Source of the DNA: Alkalimonas amylolytica
GTDB lineage: Bacteria > Pseudomonadota > Gammaproteobacteria > Enterobacterales > Alteromonadaceae
DNA length: 64,000 nt
Direction: 5' to 3'
Assembly (NCBI RefSeq): GCF_900107845.1
Contig: NZ_FNRM01000001.1
Location: 553,209 to 617,208 of the forward strand
Below, piece by piece: positions 19,010 through 30,055 of this stretch; the stretch's first letter is position 1, and every line of letters begins with the position of its first letter. The position numbers and the translations under genes are program-made. The notes below the pieces were generated by a model. The model was given only the letters and a program-made list of their open reading frames with translations. It was not told where the DNA came from and ran no database searches.

Positions 19010-21372
19010 CTTTTCTTCTTAGCCTTCGGCTTACCTTTCCCGGCTGGCTTACCCGGCCGGCCTTTGGCTGCCGGTTTGGCTGCGACCGCCTTGCGCCTGG
19101 TACCTGCTGGCTTTTTCGCGCTTTTAACCACCACCTTACCAGGCAATGGTGAGGCCGGATCTTTGTCTTTGGCTTTGCCCTTACTACGGCGCGGTGTACC
19201 GCTTTCTTCCAGTGCAAGATCGATGGTGCGACTTTCTAAATTCACCGCCATCACCTTGACCTTGACCAGATCGCCCAGCCGGTAGCCCTGACGGGAATGT
19301 TCACCCATTAGTATCTGGCGCTCGGCATCGAAATGGTAGTAATCGTTTTTCAGTGAGGTCACATGCACCAGCCCTTCGATGTACAGCTCGGTTAACCGGA
19401 TAAAGAGGCCAAAGCTGGTGACGGTGGAGACCACCCCATCGAACTCCATACCCAGATGATCCTGCATGTACTCGCATTTCAGCCAGTCCGATACTTCACG
19501 GGTAGCATCATCAGCCCGACGCTCAGTCATCGAGCAGTGCTCACCAAGTTGCTCCACCTGCTCAGGGCTGTATCGGTGAGCACCTTTGGTGCGCTGACCT
19601 TGCTGCTGCAAGATTGACTTAATGCTGCGGTGCACCACCAAATCCGGGTAACGCCGGATTGGCGAGGTAAAGTGCGCATAGGCAGGCAATGCCAGGCCAA
19701 AGTGGCCTTGGTTGTCGCCCTGATACACCGCTTGTTTCATCGAGCGTAATAAGGTGGTTTCAATCAGCTCGCGATCCGGCCGATCGGCCAATTTAGCCAA
19801 TTCCTGCACTAACTGCAGCGGCTCGGGCTCATCCGGCAAGGTGGTTTCAATGCCAAGCTCGGCCAGGAAACGGCGGAAGTTGGCAAAACGATCCGGGTCA
19901 GGTTGCTCATGCACCCGATACAGCGCAGGCGTTTTGTGTTTCTCGAGGAAGCGCGCCGCAGCCACATTGGCCATGATCATACATTCTTCGATCAACTTGT
20001 GCGCATCGTTGCGGTGCACTGGCACAATCTGTTCAATTTTACGATGGCTGTTAAAGATAAAGCGGGTTTCCACCGTCTCAAATTCAATGGCACCTCGCTG
20101 CGCCCGGGTTTTCGCCAGCCGCCGGTACAGGCTGTACAAGGTTTCCAGTGCCGTCAGATTTGCTTCGTACTGCTGACGCAAAGCAAGATCGCCCTGCAAA
20201 ATCGCATGGACCTTGCTGTAGGTCAGGCGCGCTTTCGAGTTCATCACCGCTTCAAAAAAGCGGTAATTCATCAATTTGCCATTGGCACCGATGTCCATCT
20301 CGGCCACCAGGCAAAGCCGGTCCACATGCGGGTTCAGCGAGCAGAGCCCGTTGGACAGTGCTTCTGGCAGCATAGGCACCACCTGATCCGGGAAGTACAC
20401 CGAGGTACCACGTAATAAGGCTTCCTGATCCAGTGGTGTATCCACCTGCACATAGCTGCTGACATCAGCAATAGCCACCCACAGACGCCAGCCGCCATCA
20501 TCACGCGGCTCGGCATACACAGCATCGTCAAAGTCGCGCGCATCTTCACCATCGATGGTGACAAAAGGCATGGCGGTTAAATCGACCCGGCCTTCTTTGT
20601 CGCCCGCAGCAACCTATTCGCCATAGTGGCTGACCTGTTTGCTCACCGCGTCTGGGAATTGGTGCGGGATTTGATGGTTGCGAATTGCGACTTCGATTTC
20701 CATACCAGGCGCCATATGTTCACCCAGCACTTCCAACACCCGGCCAACGGCATTCACCCGTTTGGTCGGCCGCTCAGTGATCTCAACCAGCACCACCTGG
20801 CCATGGCGCGCTTCGCCCTGGGCACCTTCAGGTACCACAATATCCTGACCAATGCGCGGATCATCCGGCACCACCACCGCCAGTGCATAATCGCGGTAAT
20901 AGCGACCGACGACCGCTTCAGTGCGTGGTTCCAATACCCGCACAATACGAGCTTCAGTTTTTTGGCGGCCGCGGCTGCTTTCTGTCAAGGTGGCCAGTAC
21001 CCTGTCACCATGTAGCAAGCGCTGCATCTCATGGTTTGGAATAAACCAATCCGGCCCGCCTTCATCCAGCTTTAAAAAACCAAAACCATCGCGATGACCA
21101 ATCACCCGGCCCTGCTTCAGGTCCATTCGATCGACCAAACCATAACGCCGGTTCTTGGTAAAAATTAACTGGCCATCGCGCTCCATAGCACGCAGCCGTT
21201 TTTTTAAGGCGAAAATAGCATCGTCATCGGTCAGCTTTAACTCGGCAACCAATTCCTCAAAATAGGCAGGTTGTTGCCGCTTTTCGATGTGCTCAAGGAT
21301 AAACTCACGGCTTGGGATCGGGTTGTCGTACTTTTCCTGCTCACGGGCAAGGAATGGATCTTTAATGGTCAT
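19006..21372 (-). pseudogene. rnr: Ribonuclease R gene interrupted by an in-frame TAG
   Basis: RNase R is a 3'-5' exoribonuclease degrading structured RNA. Codons 1-252 (from 21372) encode the helix-turn-helix and cold-shock domains, ending SHYGE. A TAG follows at 20616-20614. The same frame then continues, 14 codons later reaching ATG 20571, through the RNB catalytic domain ([16 protein letters not shown]), S1 domain and a Lys-rich tail, 521 residues. Total would be 788 codons, normal for the family. A single C-to-T change of CAG (Gln) explains the stop; there is no frameshift. The C-terminal piece has only a weak, distant ribosome site. It may be a pseudogene, a suppressed amber, or a sequencing error. 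Confidence 0.88.
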
Positions 21373-21437
21373 GCATGACCCTTCTGTAACCTAACTAATC
21401 TTCAGTGTAACACCTTCAGCGTATCATTGTATGACAT

Positions 21438-22073
21438 TCAAGACACCGGGCGGCGTGCCCGTTGCACCACCCGATCAGGCATCCGCTGTTCAAACTTACG
21501 CAGTAACTGGCTGATTTTCTGATGCGTTGTTCTATCCGCAGTCACGGAATGGTGCAACCAGCGATAGACCTGCTCGTAATCGCGCGGGCTGCCAACATCT
21601 CCAAGCAGGATCTCCGCCAACCGAATAGTAGCAGGTAAATTGCCAAGAGCAGCCGCTTCACGCAAATAGACGATGGCTTTTTCAGCATCGGGCTGCACAA
21701 AACGGCCGATGTGGTAATAACGCCCCACTTGCTCCAGCCCCTCCGGCAAGCCCTGAGCAGCGGCATCCTGCATCAACTGCCAACCCCGCTCAATATCCCG
21801 CGGCACACAAACCGCATAAGCGAGCATATCGCCCCACAAAAACTGATAAGCTGGAAGTTTCATAATATCCGCACGGGCTTCAATATCCCGTACCAGCTGG
21901 CAATCGTCGTCCTGTACCCGGCGCAAATGACTGTTGGTTCGGATCAGTGCCAACAACTCATCCTGGGTATACAGCTGCACGGCTTCCAACTGACGGATCC
22001 TGACTTCCTCTGCCCACCCAAGGCCACTTAGCAACATACTAGCGAACACTGCAGCACATAAAAACCGTCTCAT
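21438..22073 (-). CDS. motX: Sodium-type polar flagellar motor protein MotX
   Basis: Periplasmic T-ring component that helps anchor PomA/PomB stators in polar flagellar motors. It has 211 residues, with a signal peptide (about 1-21, after GWA), a conserved block with YTQDELLALI and CQLVRDIEARA, and Sel1-like repeats (AQGLPEGLEQVGRYY, REAAALGNLPATIRLAE). Cysteines near residues 60 and 90 fit the MotX pair. The start at 22073 (MRRFLCAAVF) gives a proper leader. It neighbours rnr, an arrangement I recall from Shewanella and Vibrio relatives. No other flagellar genes are in the window. Confidence 0.88.
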   Translation of the reverse strand: MRRFLCAAVFASMLLSGLGWAEEVRIRQLEAVQLYTQDELLALIRTNSHLRRVQDDDCQLVRDIEARADIMKLPAYQFLWGDMLAYAVCVPRDIERGWQLMQDAAAQGLPEGLEQVGRYYHIGRFVQPDAEKAIVYLREAAALGNLPATIRLAEILLGDVGSPRDYEQVYRWLHHSVTADRTTHQKISQLLRKFEQRMPDRVVQRARRPVS

Positions 22074-22148
22074 CTTATCTCGCCTGGCTGGTTGATTGCA
22101 GAGCAACACCTCTGCACTTTTGCTACTTAGTATAAAAATATAGCAAAA

Positions 22149-22180
22149 AAAAGGCCAACTCTGTTGGTTGGCCTTTTTTA
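22149..22180 (-). terminator. Terminator after the S41 peptidase gene
   Basis: Stem GGCCAAC / GTTGGCC with A-run and T-run on the two sides, between the S41 gene and motX. Confidence 0.88.
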
Positions 22181-22194
22181 CGCAGCTTCAGCGA

Positions 22195-23595
22195 TTAGTG
22201 CTCATTCCACTGTTGCCAGAATGGCTGTGCCAGGTTTTGCTTAGGTGCCATCAGTCGCACCGGGCCTTCCGTTTGCAGCAACAAGGTGTCAAATAACTGC
22301 TGTGAGCTATCCGAGCAGCTACCGTTCGCTACATAATACAGTGCCTCCTTTAACAAGGCTTCTGAAGTGACCCCCCAATCACCTGGAATGGTTTCCCGGG
22401 CAGGGCAATTTGGCATCAGACCTTCAAAGTAGTCACCAAAACCGTCCGCATTCACTGTCTGGAAATTCACCGCAAACATCACCTGACGACCCGCATCGAA
22501 AAACTCCGGCTGTTGCCCAACGGGTTTGCCACAAGTTACCTCACCAACTTGCACCACATCGATAAAAGGAGATAAGGAGTTAATTAAAATTTCGCTAGAA
22601 GAACAAGAACCAGGCGTTGTGAGGACATACACGCGCTCTAGCCCTAGGGAAGTAAGATTCCTCAGCTCCACATTGCTGAACTGGGATGTTTGATTTTTAT
22701 GGCTATTCTTATCATTGTAAGCAAAAGTCACAAACGTTTTCCCTTGCACCGCCGGCCAGGCAATTTGGGATGCAAGCTGGCTAGCCACCCGAATGAGGCC
22801 ACCGCCGTTGTAGCGGACATCCACGACTAACTCATCAATACTTTGCTGTTTGAAGTAGCTAAATGCTTGCTCCAGTTCAGTTTCCGAGAGCTCAATAAAA
22901 GAATTAAACACCAGATAACCAACCCGCTTGTCTGCTTCTTCAATCACAGAGCGATGCAACACCGTATTGGTGGTGACTTCTCGCTTGATAAAATCGGATT
23001 GCATGACTGTGCCATCCGGTTTGGTCCAGACAAAATTGCGCATCACGCCATCATCATTCGGGCCAAACATATCGTCATTGGTGGCACGCCCCGCATCTAT
23101 ATCGGCATACCACTCGGCAATCGACTTGCCTTCAATCTCAGTGATGCGATCTCCACGACGCAAACCGTTTTCAGCAGCCGAACCATCGTCATAGACGAAA
23201 CGAACCAGCAAAGCGCTGTCGTTATCGACGATACGGAATGACATGCCAAAGCCAAAAAAACGCGCATCGATAAAGCGCGACTGATAGTCCGCTGCCGACA
23301 TGGTGTAGCTAAACCTGTCATTCGGCGCACTTAGCGCCTGCACCAACTGATTGGTGGAATTAAATTGTGTCAGATTGACCGTTTGTGGCATCTCGCGGTA
23401 CCACAGATACTCACGATGCATCAGACAAAAAGCCTCAGCATTGGCCGTTACATACGAAGGGCAGTTGGCACCTGAAAATTGACTTTGGTTAGGTCCCGAA
23501 GGCGGTGGACCACTGATCGCACCAGAGGAACCTGAGCCTGAACCACCACAAGCAATCAACAAAAGTGATGCCAATACAACAAGATACAACTTCAT
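22195..23595 (-). CDS. S41-family peptidase lipoprotein
   Basis: A 466-residue putative lipoprotein. The leader MKLYLVVLASLLLIACGG carries a lipobox with the acylated Cys near residue 16, then a Gly/Ser-rich linker, a PDZ-like region (ENGLRRGDRITEIEGKSI) and an S41 (C-terminal-processing-peptidase-like) domain. The nucleophile Ser candidate is in TPGSCSSSEILIN and the Lys in CGKPVGQ. A longer upstream frame is ignored because the lipoprotein leader marks the start. It sits between purA and motX with terminators on both sides. The substrate is unknown. Confidence 0.8.
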   Translation of the reverse strand: MKLYLVVLASLLLIACGGSGSGSSGAISGPPPSGPNQSQFSGANCPSYVTANAEAFCLMHREYLWYREMPQTVNLTQFNSTNQLVQALSAPNDRFSYTMSAADYQSRFIDARFFGFGMSFRIVDNDSALLVRFVYDDGSAAENGLRRGDRITEIEGKSIAEWYADIDAGRATNDDMFGPNDDGVMRNFVWTKPDGTVMQSDFIKREVTTNTVLHRSVIEEADKRVGYLVFNSFIELSETELEQAFSYFKQQSIDELVVDVRYNGGGLIRVASQLASQIAWPAVQGKTFVTFAYNDKNSHKNQTSQFSNVELRNLTSLGLERVYVLTTPGSCSSSEILINSLSPFIDVVQVGEVTCGKPVGQQPEFFDAGRQVMFAVNFQTVNADGFGDYFEGLMPNCPARETIPGDWGVTSEALLKEALYYVANGSCSDSSQQLFDTLLLQTEGPVRLMAPKQNLAQPFWQQWNEH

Positions 23596-23632
23596 TTTAC
23601 TAACCTCATCTTTACCTGGTCTGCTATGATAT

Positions 23633-23663
23633 AAAAAAAGCCGCCCAAGGGGCAGCTTTTTCA
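23633..23663 (-). terminator. purA terminator
   Basis: Stem AGCCGCCC / GGGGCAGCT with one wobble pair and flanking A and T runs, just downstream of purA. Confidence 0.8.
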
Positions 23664-23683
23664 GAAACCTTAGATTACAAAAG

Positions 23684-25021
<1,338 letters not shown>

Positions 25022-25066
25022 CTACCAAAACTCTGAGCAAACTGCATCTGGATGGCTGAAAAAAAG

Positions 25067-26242
25067 TCAGTTACTTGTCGTAAATCGCTCCAGACAGCGC
25101 AAATCGAACTGTTCAGCGCATTGATAAAGGGCAAAACCAAAACGCAATCGGTTGCCGCGGTAATCCGTAAGAATATGATGTTGCTTAAGAAAATCAGCCA
25201 ACGCAGCAGCAGCATCAGCTGTTGGCAGAGCAAAGGTGAAAAAGTGACCGTGGTGCTGCAAATCGCGCTGCAACAGCTGATCATTGCTCAGTGCCGTCTG
25301 CGACAAGGCGCTGAGTTGGTGTAAAAAGGCCTGCTGCAGCTGCTGCACATACTGATGAATGCGGCTGACACTGAGCTGCTCGCTGTCCAATAAACGCAGC
25401 ACCGCATGCAGACGGAACAGAGCACTGAAGTCCATAGTAGCGCCGGCAAAGCGAAAACCGTTGGTACTGTATGGCACCCGCTCACAGCGCTCTGCACTTA
25501 AAGTACCGAACTCAGCAAACCAACCCGTGTACAGCGGCCGGTATTGGTTGTGCTCAGGGCAGAGCATAAAACAGCAGCCTTCTCCCGCCTGAGCATACTT
25601 GTAACTGCCTGCTAAATAAAAAATACGTGACTCAATGGCCGACAAATCCACTGGCAAAGCCATAAAGGCATGGTAACCGTCAATCGCTATCATCGCTTGT
25701 GACACAGCGGCTAACTGCTCAACAAAGGCTGTTAAATCTGCCAGTGCCACACCGGAATTAAAAAACACCTGGCTGCAGAAAATCAGCTCAAATTCTTGGC
25801 TGGCCGCTGCCGCAACAAAACGCTGCTCAAAGTCAGCGAAGGGTTCGGTTGGAATCACCGTCAGTTGCACCAGATTCTCTTCCTGCAGCCGGCTCACCTG
25901 GCGCTGGAAACTGTAAAACTCGCTGTCAGTCGTCAGGATCCGGATGGGTTGGCGCCAGTCAAAGCAACTAAGCAAACGCATCACCAGCTCATGGGTATTG
26001 GGGGCGAACACCAGTTGTTGCGGCTGTTGGCTGCTCAGCTGGGCAGCCAGTAATTGCTGCGTTTGCGGCAACACCTCGCCAAAAATCGTTTGCCACTTTT
26101 CATCGGAGCTGCGCGCGCTTAAGTCCCAGTAGTCCAGCATAGCCTGACGGGTGACATCCGGCCAGAAGTGGTGGGAATGACTGGCAAAGTGTTGCTTGCC
26201 CTGATGACCCTGCAAAAAGTGCTGATACAAATGTTGATACAT
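25067..26242 (-). CDS. Class-V aminotransferase-fold PLP enzyme, kynureninase-like
   Basis: A 391-residue fold-type I PLP enzyme. The PLP-binding Lys candidate is in LAGSYKYAQAGEGCC and the Asp that contacts the pyridine nitrogen in MIAIDGYHAF. FAPNTHELV contributes the phosphate-binding region. The overall shape resembles kynureninase and class-V aminotransferases or desulphurases, but no Cys loop typical of desulphurases is visible. It is inserted between hflC and purA on the same strand. No tryptophan-degradation neighbours are present, so the substrate is open. Confidence 0.7.
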   Translation of the reverse strand: MYQHLYQHFLQGHQGKQHFASHSHHFWPDVTRQAMLDYWDLSARSSDEKWQTIFGEVLPQTQQLLAAQLSSQQPQQLVFAPNTHELVMRLLSCFDWRQPIRILTTDSEFYSFQRQVSRLQEENLVQLTVIPTEPFADFEQRFVAAAASQEFELIFCSQVFFNSGVALADLTAFVEQLAAVSQAMIAIDGYHAFMALPVDLSAIESRIFYLAGSYKYAQAGEGCCFMLCPEHNQYRPLYTGWFAEFGTLSAERCERVPYSTNGFRFAGATMDFSALFRLHAVLRLLDSEQLSVSRIHQYVQQLQQAFLHQLSALSQTALSNDQLLQRDLQHHGHFFTFALPTADAAAALADFLKQHHILTDYRGNRLRFGFALYQCAEQFDLRCLERFTTSN

Positions 26243-26258
26243 AATGATTTACCTAACA

Positions 26259-26285
26259 AAAAGGCCCCGCGGGGCCTCTTTTTTA
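26259..26285 (-). terminator. hfl operon terminator
   Basis: Stem AGGCCCC / GGGGCCT followed on the minus strand by a T-run, between hflC and the PLP-enzyme gene. Confidence 0.88.
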
Positions 26286-26295
26286 TGTACATAGT

Positions 26296-27174
26296 TTATT
26301 GACGTTGTATCGTCTTCATGTGTTTGAAGAAGTCGCTGTCCGGTTGAATCACCAGCACATCATCTTTACTACGGAAGCTGCGTTTGTACGCCTCTAAGCT
26401 ACGGATAAAGGAGAAGAACTCTGCATCCTGGTTGTAGGTATCCGCATAGATGTTAGCGGCCTGCGCATCCCCTTCACCTCGCACAGTGCGTGAGTTACGT
26501 TCTGCATCGGCCAGCATAACCGTGATACGGGCATCGACATCAGCCCGGATCTTCTCGGCTTCTTCCATACCGCGTGAGCGATGCTCACGGGCAACCGCCT
26601 GACGCTCTGCCCGCATCCGGGCAAAAATGGAAATACTGATTTCATCCGGCAGGTTGATTTGCTTCACCCGCACGTCAATCACTTCAATTCCCAGCTCTGC
26701 TGCCGCAATACCTGCTTGCTGCAGGGCGCTTTCCATCAGCTCGGTCCGCTCACCAGAGACAATCTCCGGAATGGTACGGGTACCAAACTCGGTCCGCAAC
26801 CCGTTGTTGATGTACTGCTTTAACAGCACTTCGGCTTGTTGGGTGTTGCCACCGGTACTTAAGAAGTACTGACCAAAGTCACGAATACGCCATTTAACGT
26901 AGCTGTTGACCAACAAGTCTTTCTTTTCCGCGGTCACAAAGCGATCGGCCGGATCATCCAGTGTCTGTACCCGCGCATCCAGCTTACGCACAGTTTCAAT
27001 CATCGGAATTTTAAAATGCAGGCCTGGTTCAAACACCCGCACATCGCCGGCAGCATCACGCTGAATCTTACCAAACTGGATCACAATGGCCCGTTCACCT
27101 TCCGGCACCACAAAGAGTGCCGAAGACAGGATCAGGCCGGCAACCACCAGGATTGCTACAATTAAATTTTTCAT
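26296..27174 (-). CDS. hflC: HflC, FtsH-protease modulator
   Basis: Inner-membrane SPFH/band-7 protein of 292 residues that forms a large cage with HflK around FtsH. One N-terminal transmembrane helix (about 4-22), SPFH domain (about 23-190) with VIDVRVKQINLPDEIS, then a coiled coil with RAERQAVAREHRS. It starts three bases after hflK, in the hflX-hflK-hflC order of E. coli. Confidence 0.96.
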   Translation of the reverse strand: MKNLIVAILVVAGLILSSALFVVPEGERAIVIQFGKIQRDAAGDVRVFEPGLHFKIPMIETVRKLDARVQTLDDPADRFVTAEKKDLLVNSYVKWRIRDFGQYFLSTGGNTQQAEVLLKQYINNGLRTEFGTRTIPEIVSGERTELMESALQQAGIAAAELGIEVIDVRVKQINLPDEISISIFARMRAERQAVAREHRSRGMEEAEKIRADVDARITVMLADAERNSRTVRGEGDAQAANIYADTYNQDAEFFSFIRSLEAYKRSFRSKDDVLVIQPDSDFFKHMKTIQRQ

Positions 27175-27177
27175 GCC

Positions 27178-28338
27178 TTAACGTCTCCCATCACGAGTTG
27201 TGGTGCCACGAATGCCATCCTGCCGCGGAGCGGTATTTTGCGAGTCCTGCAAGGAACGCGGCGGCGTTACTGGCAAGGCGCTGGACGAGCCGGAACCACC
27301 CGCACCACCTTTTAACATTTGATCCAGCGGCAAGTACATGATGTTGTTGCCGCTGCTCACATCGATCAAGACTTTGGAGGTGTTGCTGTACACTTCTTCC
27401 ATGGTTTCCAGATACAAACGCTCACGGGTTACGCGCGGTGCAGCCAGATACTGAGGCAGCAACTGCTCGAACCGAGCCACTTCACCTTGGGCACGTAAAA
27501 TCACCTGTTGGCGATAGGCTTCAGCTTCCTGCATGATCCGGTTCACCTGACCACGGGCACGTGGTTCAATTTCACGGGCATAGGCTTCTGCTTCACGCAC
27601 AAAACGTTCCTGATCTTCCTGCGCCGCTATGGCGTCATCGAAAGCATCACGTACTTCCTCCGGTGGACGGGCGTCACGGAAGTTGACATCCACCAGTGTC
27701 AGACCCATTTGGTACGGAGTAATGATGGTTTCCAGTTCCTGGCGGGTGTTTTGCCGCACCACTTCCCGGCCACGCGTCAGGATATCATCCATCAGCGAGT
27801 GACCAATCACAAAACGCAAAGCTGCATCGGTCGCTTCCTGCAGACTGTTGTCTGCGTTCACCACCGAGAACAGGTAAGAGCGCGCATCAAACACCCGGTA
27901 CTGAATTTCAAAGGTCACCCGCACCAGATTCTGATCCTGGGTCAGCATAAAGCCATCGGTTCGGAAAGAGCGCACACTGGCGATATCGACCGGTCGCACC
28001 TGATCAATAAAAGTGGGTTTCCAGTGAATGCCAGCCCCAACCTCGTTATGGTACTGACCGAATCGCAGAATCACTCCCCGCTCGGATTCCTTGATGGTGT
28101 AAAAGCCGCTGAAAGCCCAGACCAACGCCGCAACAATAGCCACCAGCAATAGCAAGGTAGATACAGAGCCGCCACCAGAGGAACCTTGGTTGCCCCCGCC
28201 AGAGCCGCCAAAGATGCCACCAAACTTCTTACCAAAATTACGAAACACTTCATCTAAATCGGGCGGGCCCTGATCACGACCCCCTTGTTTCCAAGGGTCG
28301 TTATCTTTGCCATTCTTGCCCGGCTCATTCCAAGCCAT
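27178..28338 (-). CDS. hflK: HflK, FtsH-protease modulator
   Basis: SPFH-family partner of HflC, 386 residues. Gly-rich cytoplasmic N terminus, a transmembrane segment near 60-80, SPFH domain with VDIASVRSFRTDG and DVNFRDARPPEEV, and a coiled-coil tail. The C terminus is Ser/Pro-rich and poorly conserved. Coupled closely to hflC. Confidence 0.96.
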   Translation of the reverse strand: MAWNEPGKNGKDNDPWKQGGRDQGPPDLDEVFRNFGKKFGGIFGGSGGGNQGSSGGGSVSTLLLLVAIVAALVWAFSGFYTIKESERGVILRFGQYHNEVGAGIHWKPTFIDQVRPVDIASVRSFRTDGFMLTQDQNLVRVTFEIQYRVFDARSYLFSVVNADNSLQEATDAALRFVIGHSLMDDILTRGREVVRQNTRQELETIITPYQMGLTLVDVNFRDARPPEEVRDAFDDAIAAQEDQERFVREAEAYAREIEPRARGQVNRIMQEAEAYRQQVILRAQGEVARFEQLLPQYLAAPRVTRERLYLETMEEVYSNTSKVLIDVSSGNNIMYLPLDQMLKGGAGGSGSSSALPVTPPRSLQDSQNTAPRQDGIRGTTTRDGRR

Positions 28339-28376
28339 GGTCTACTCCACTCACTATTGCAATTTGGGTTAATGTA

Positions 28377-29657
28377 TCAAAAAAGCGGTTCGCTGACGAT
28401 ATAGTTTTCCAGCCTGCCTTTACTTTGCTGCAGCAAACGGCCCCAGTCGGTCGCTGAAACACTGATGCGCAGTTCCGTTGTACCCTGCTCGGTAAAGTGC
28501 TCCTGTTCAACAGCATGCAATTGATGCAAGCGCGCCCGCCAGACACCAGCATCAGCCGGCAAGGATAGTGTTAGGCGTAAATAGTGCTGCGCCAACCGCT
28601 GCCGGATAGCATCCAGCAAGAGTGGAACCCCTTCCCCGGTTTGTGCCGACAAATACACTGCCTGTGGTAGGTCGTCTTCATCACGATCAATACGGGGAAC
28701 CAGCGCACACTGATCAATTTTATTCCAAACCAACAGTTGTGGCACCTCAGAGGCCCCAATTTCGGCCAGCACTTTTTGCACCTGTGCCAACTTCGCTGGA
28801 TAATCACCATCGGCATAATCCACCACCAACAGTACCAGATCAGCATCCTGAGTTTCCTGCAAGGTGGATTTGAATGCGGCGACCAAATCGTGAGGCAACT
28901 CACGGATAAAGCCAACGGTATCGGCCAGCACGACATCACCAAAATGAGCCAGCTCCAGACGGCGCAAGGTAGGATCCAAGGTGGCAAACAGTTGATCTGC
29001 CGCATGAACATTGGCCTGCGTCAGGCGATTAAACAATGAGGACTTGCCAGCATTGGTGTAACCCACCAGTGCCAACACAGGCACTGCAGCTCTCTGCCTG
29101 GCCTGGCGGCCTTGCTCGCGCTGCTTTGTCATTTTATCCAACCGCTGACGCAAAGCAGTAACACGCTGACGCAGCAAGCGCCGATCCGTTTCCAGTTTGG
29201 TTTCGCCCGGCCCACGTAAACCAATGCCGCCTTTTTGTCGCTCGGCATTATCCCAGCCACGCACCAAACGCGACGATAAATGCCGCAGTTGCGCCAGCTC
29301 CACCTGCAGCTTGCCTTCGTAGCTGCGGGCCCGCTGCGAAAAAATATCCAGGATCAGGGTGGTACGGTCAATTACACGGCACTGACAACAACGTTCCAGA
29401 TTGCGAGTCTGCGCCGGACTCAGATCGTGATTAAATATAAGGACCGTCAATTCGGATGCAATGACTTGATCTGCCAGAGATTGTGCAATGCCTGAGCCAA
29501 CGTAATAACGGCTGTCCGGTCGCTGTCGACGACAACGCACCGTATCCACCACCTCGACACCCGCCGAGCGAGCCAGCAATACAAGTTCGTGCAAAGTTTC
29601 CTGCTGCCTTTGCGCAGAAAACTCGACCTGAACCAGCACTGCCCGTTCCAGATCCAT
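28377..29657 (-). CDS. hflX: Ribosome-rescue GTPase HflX
   Basis: GTPase of 426 residues that binds the 50S subunit and splits stalled ribosomes after heat stress. N-terminal HflX domain (about 1-190, GIGLRGPGETKLE) and G domain with GYTNAGKSSLFNRLT, DTVGFIRELPHDL and NKID. It lies between hfq and hflK, as in E. coli, 38 bases upstream of hflK. Confidence 0.97.
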   Translation of the reverse strand: MDLERAVLVQVEFSAQRQQETLHELVLLARSAGVEVVDTVRCRRQRPDSRYYVGSGIAQSLADQVIASELTVLIFNHDLSPAQTRNLERCCQCRVIDRTTLILDIFSQRARSYEGKLQVELAQLRHLSSRLVRGWDNAERQKGGIGLRGPGETKLETDRRLLRQRVTALRQRLDKMTKQREQGRQARQRAAVPVLALVGYTNAGKSSLFNRLTQANVHAADQLFATLDPTLRRLELAHFGDVVLADTVGFIRELPHDLVAAFKSTLQETQDADLVLLVVDYADGDYPAKLAQVQKVLAEIGASEVPQLLVWNKIDQCALVPRIDRDEDDLPQAVYLSAQTGEGVPLLLDAIRQRLAQHYLRLTLSLPADAGVWRARLHQLHAVEQEHFTEQGTTELRISVSATDWGRLLQQSKGRLENYIVSEPLF

Positions 29658-29700
29658 GACCGATGGATCCGGGCTTTTTGGCTCTGTTGCTGCGGAGGGT

Positions 29701-29961
29701 TTAATCGTCTGCTTCGTCAGAGTCGCTCCCGCTGTTGGCGTGAGCCATCATGGTGTTCACTGCCCGCGAAGGCACCACCGTTGAAATGGCATGTTTGTAA
29801 ACCATTTGGCTGACTGTATTCTTTAACAGAATGACGAATTGATCAAAAGACTCAACCTGTCCCTGCAATTTAATACCATTGACCAGATAAATAGAAACCG
29901 GGATACGCTCCCGCCGTAAAGTGTTCAGGAAAGGATCCTGTAATGATTGGCCTTTTGCCAT
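29701..29961 (-). CDS. hfq: RNA chaperone Hfq
   Basis: Hexameric Sm-like protein pairing small RNAs with mRNAs. It has 86 residues when started at [13 protein letters not shown] (29961); a start three codons earlier is unlikely. The Sm core is essentially that of E. coli ([20 protein letters not shown] with the YKH motif). The C-terminal tail is short and acidic (SDSDEADD), unlike the longer E. coli tail. The gene lies between miaA and hflX. Confidence 0.98.
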   Translation of the reverse strand: MAKGQSLQDPFLNTLRRERIPVSIYLVNGIKLQGQVESFDQFVILLKNTVSQMVYKHAISTVVPSRAVNTMMAHANSGSDSDEADD

Positions 29962-30055
29962 GTGCCGCATTCCTTATTGTTATAAGTCCGCTTGATCTAT
30001 GGATTCATTTAGATTTTTCAAGTTAAACAACTGACTATTTTTTTGCGTCCCGAGT

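Noticed and set aside
19903-20415. A 170-codon frame on the plus strand opposite rnr
   Set aside because: It is a shadow of the rnr coding strand with no ribosome site; it does not explain the rnr interruption.
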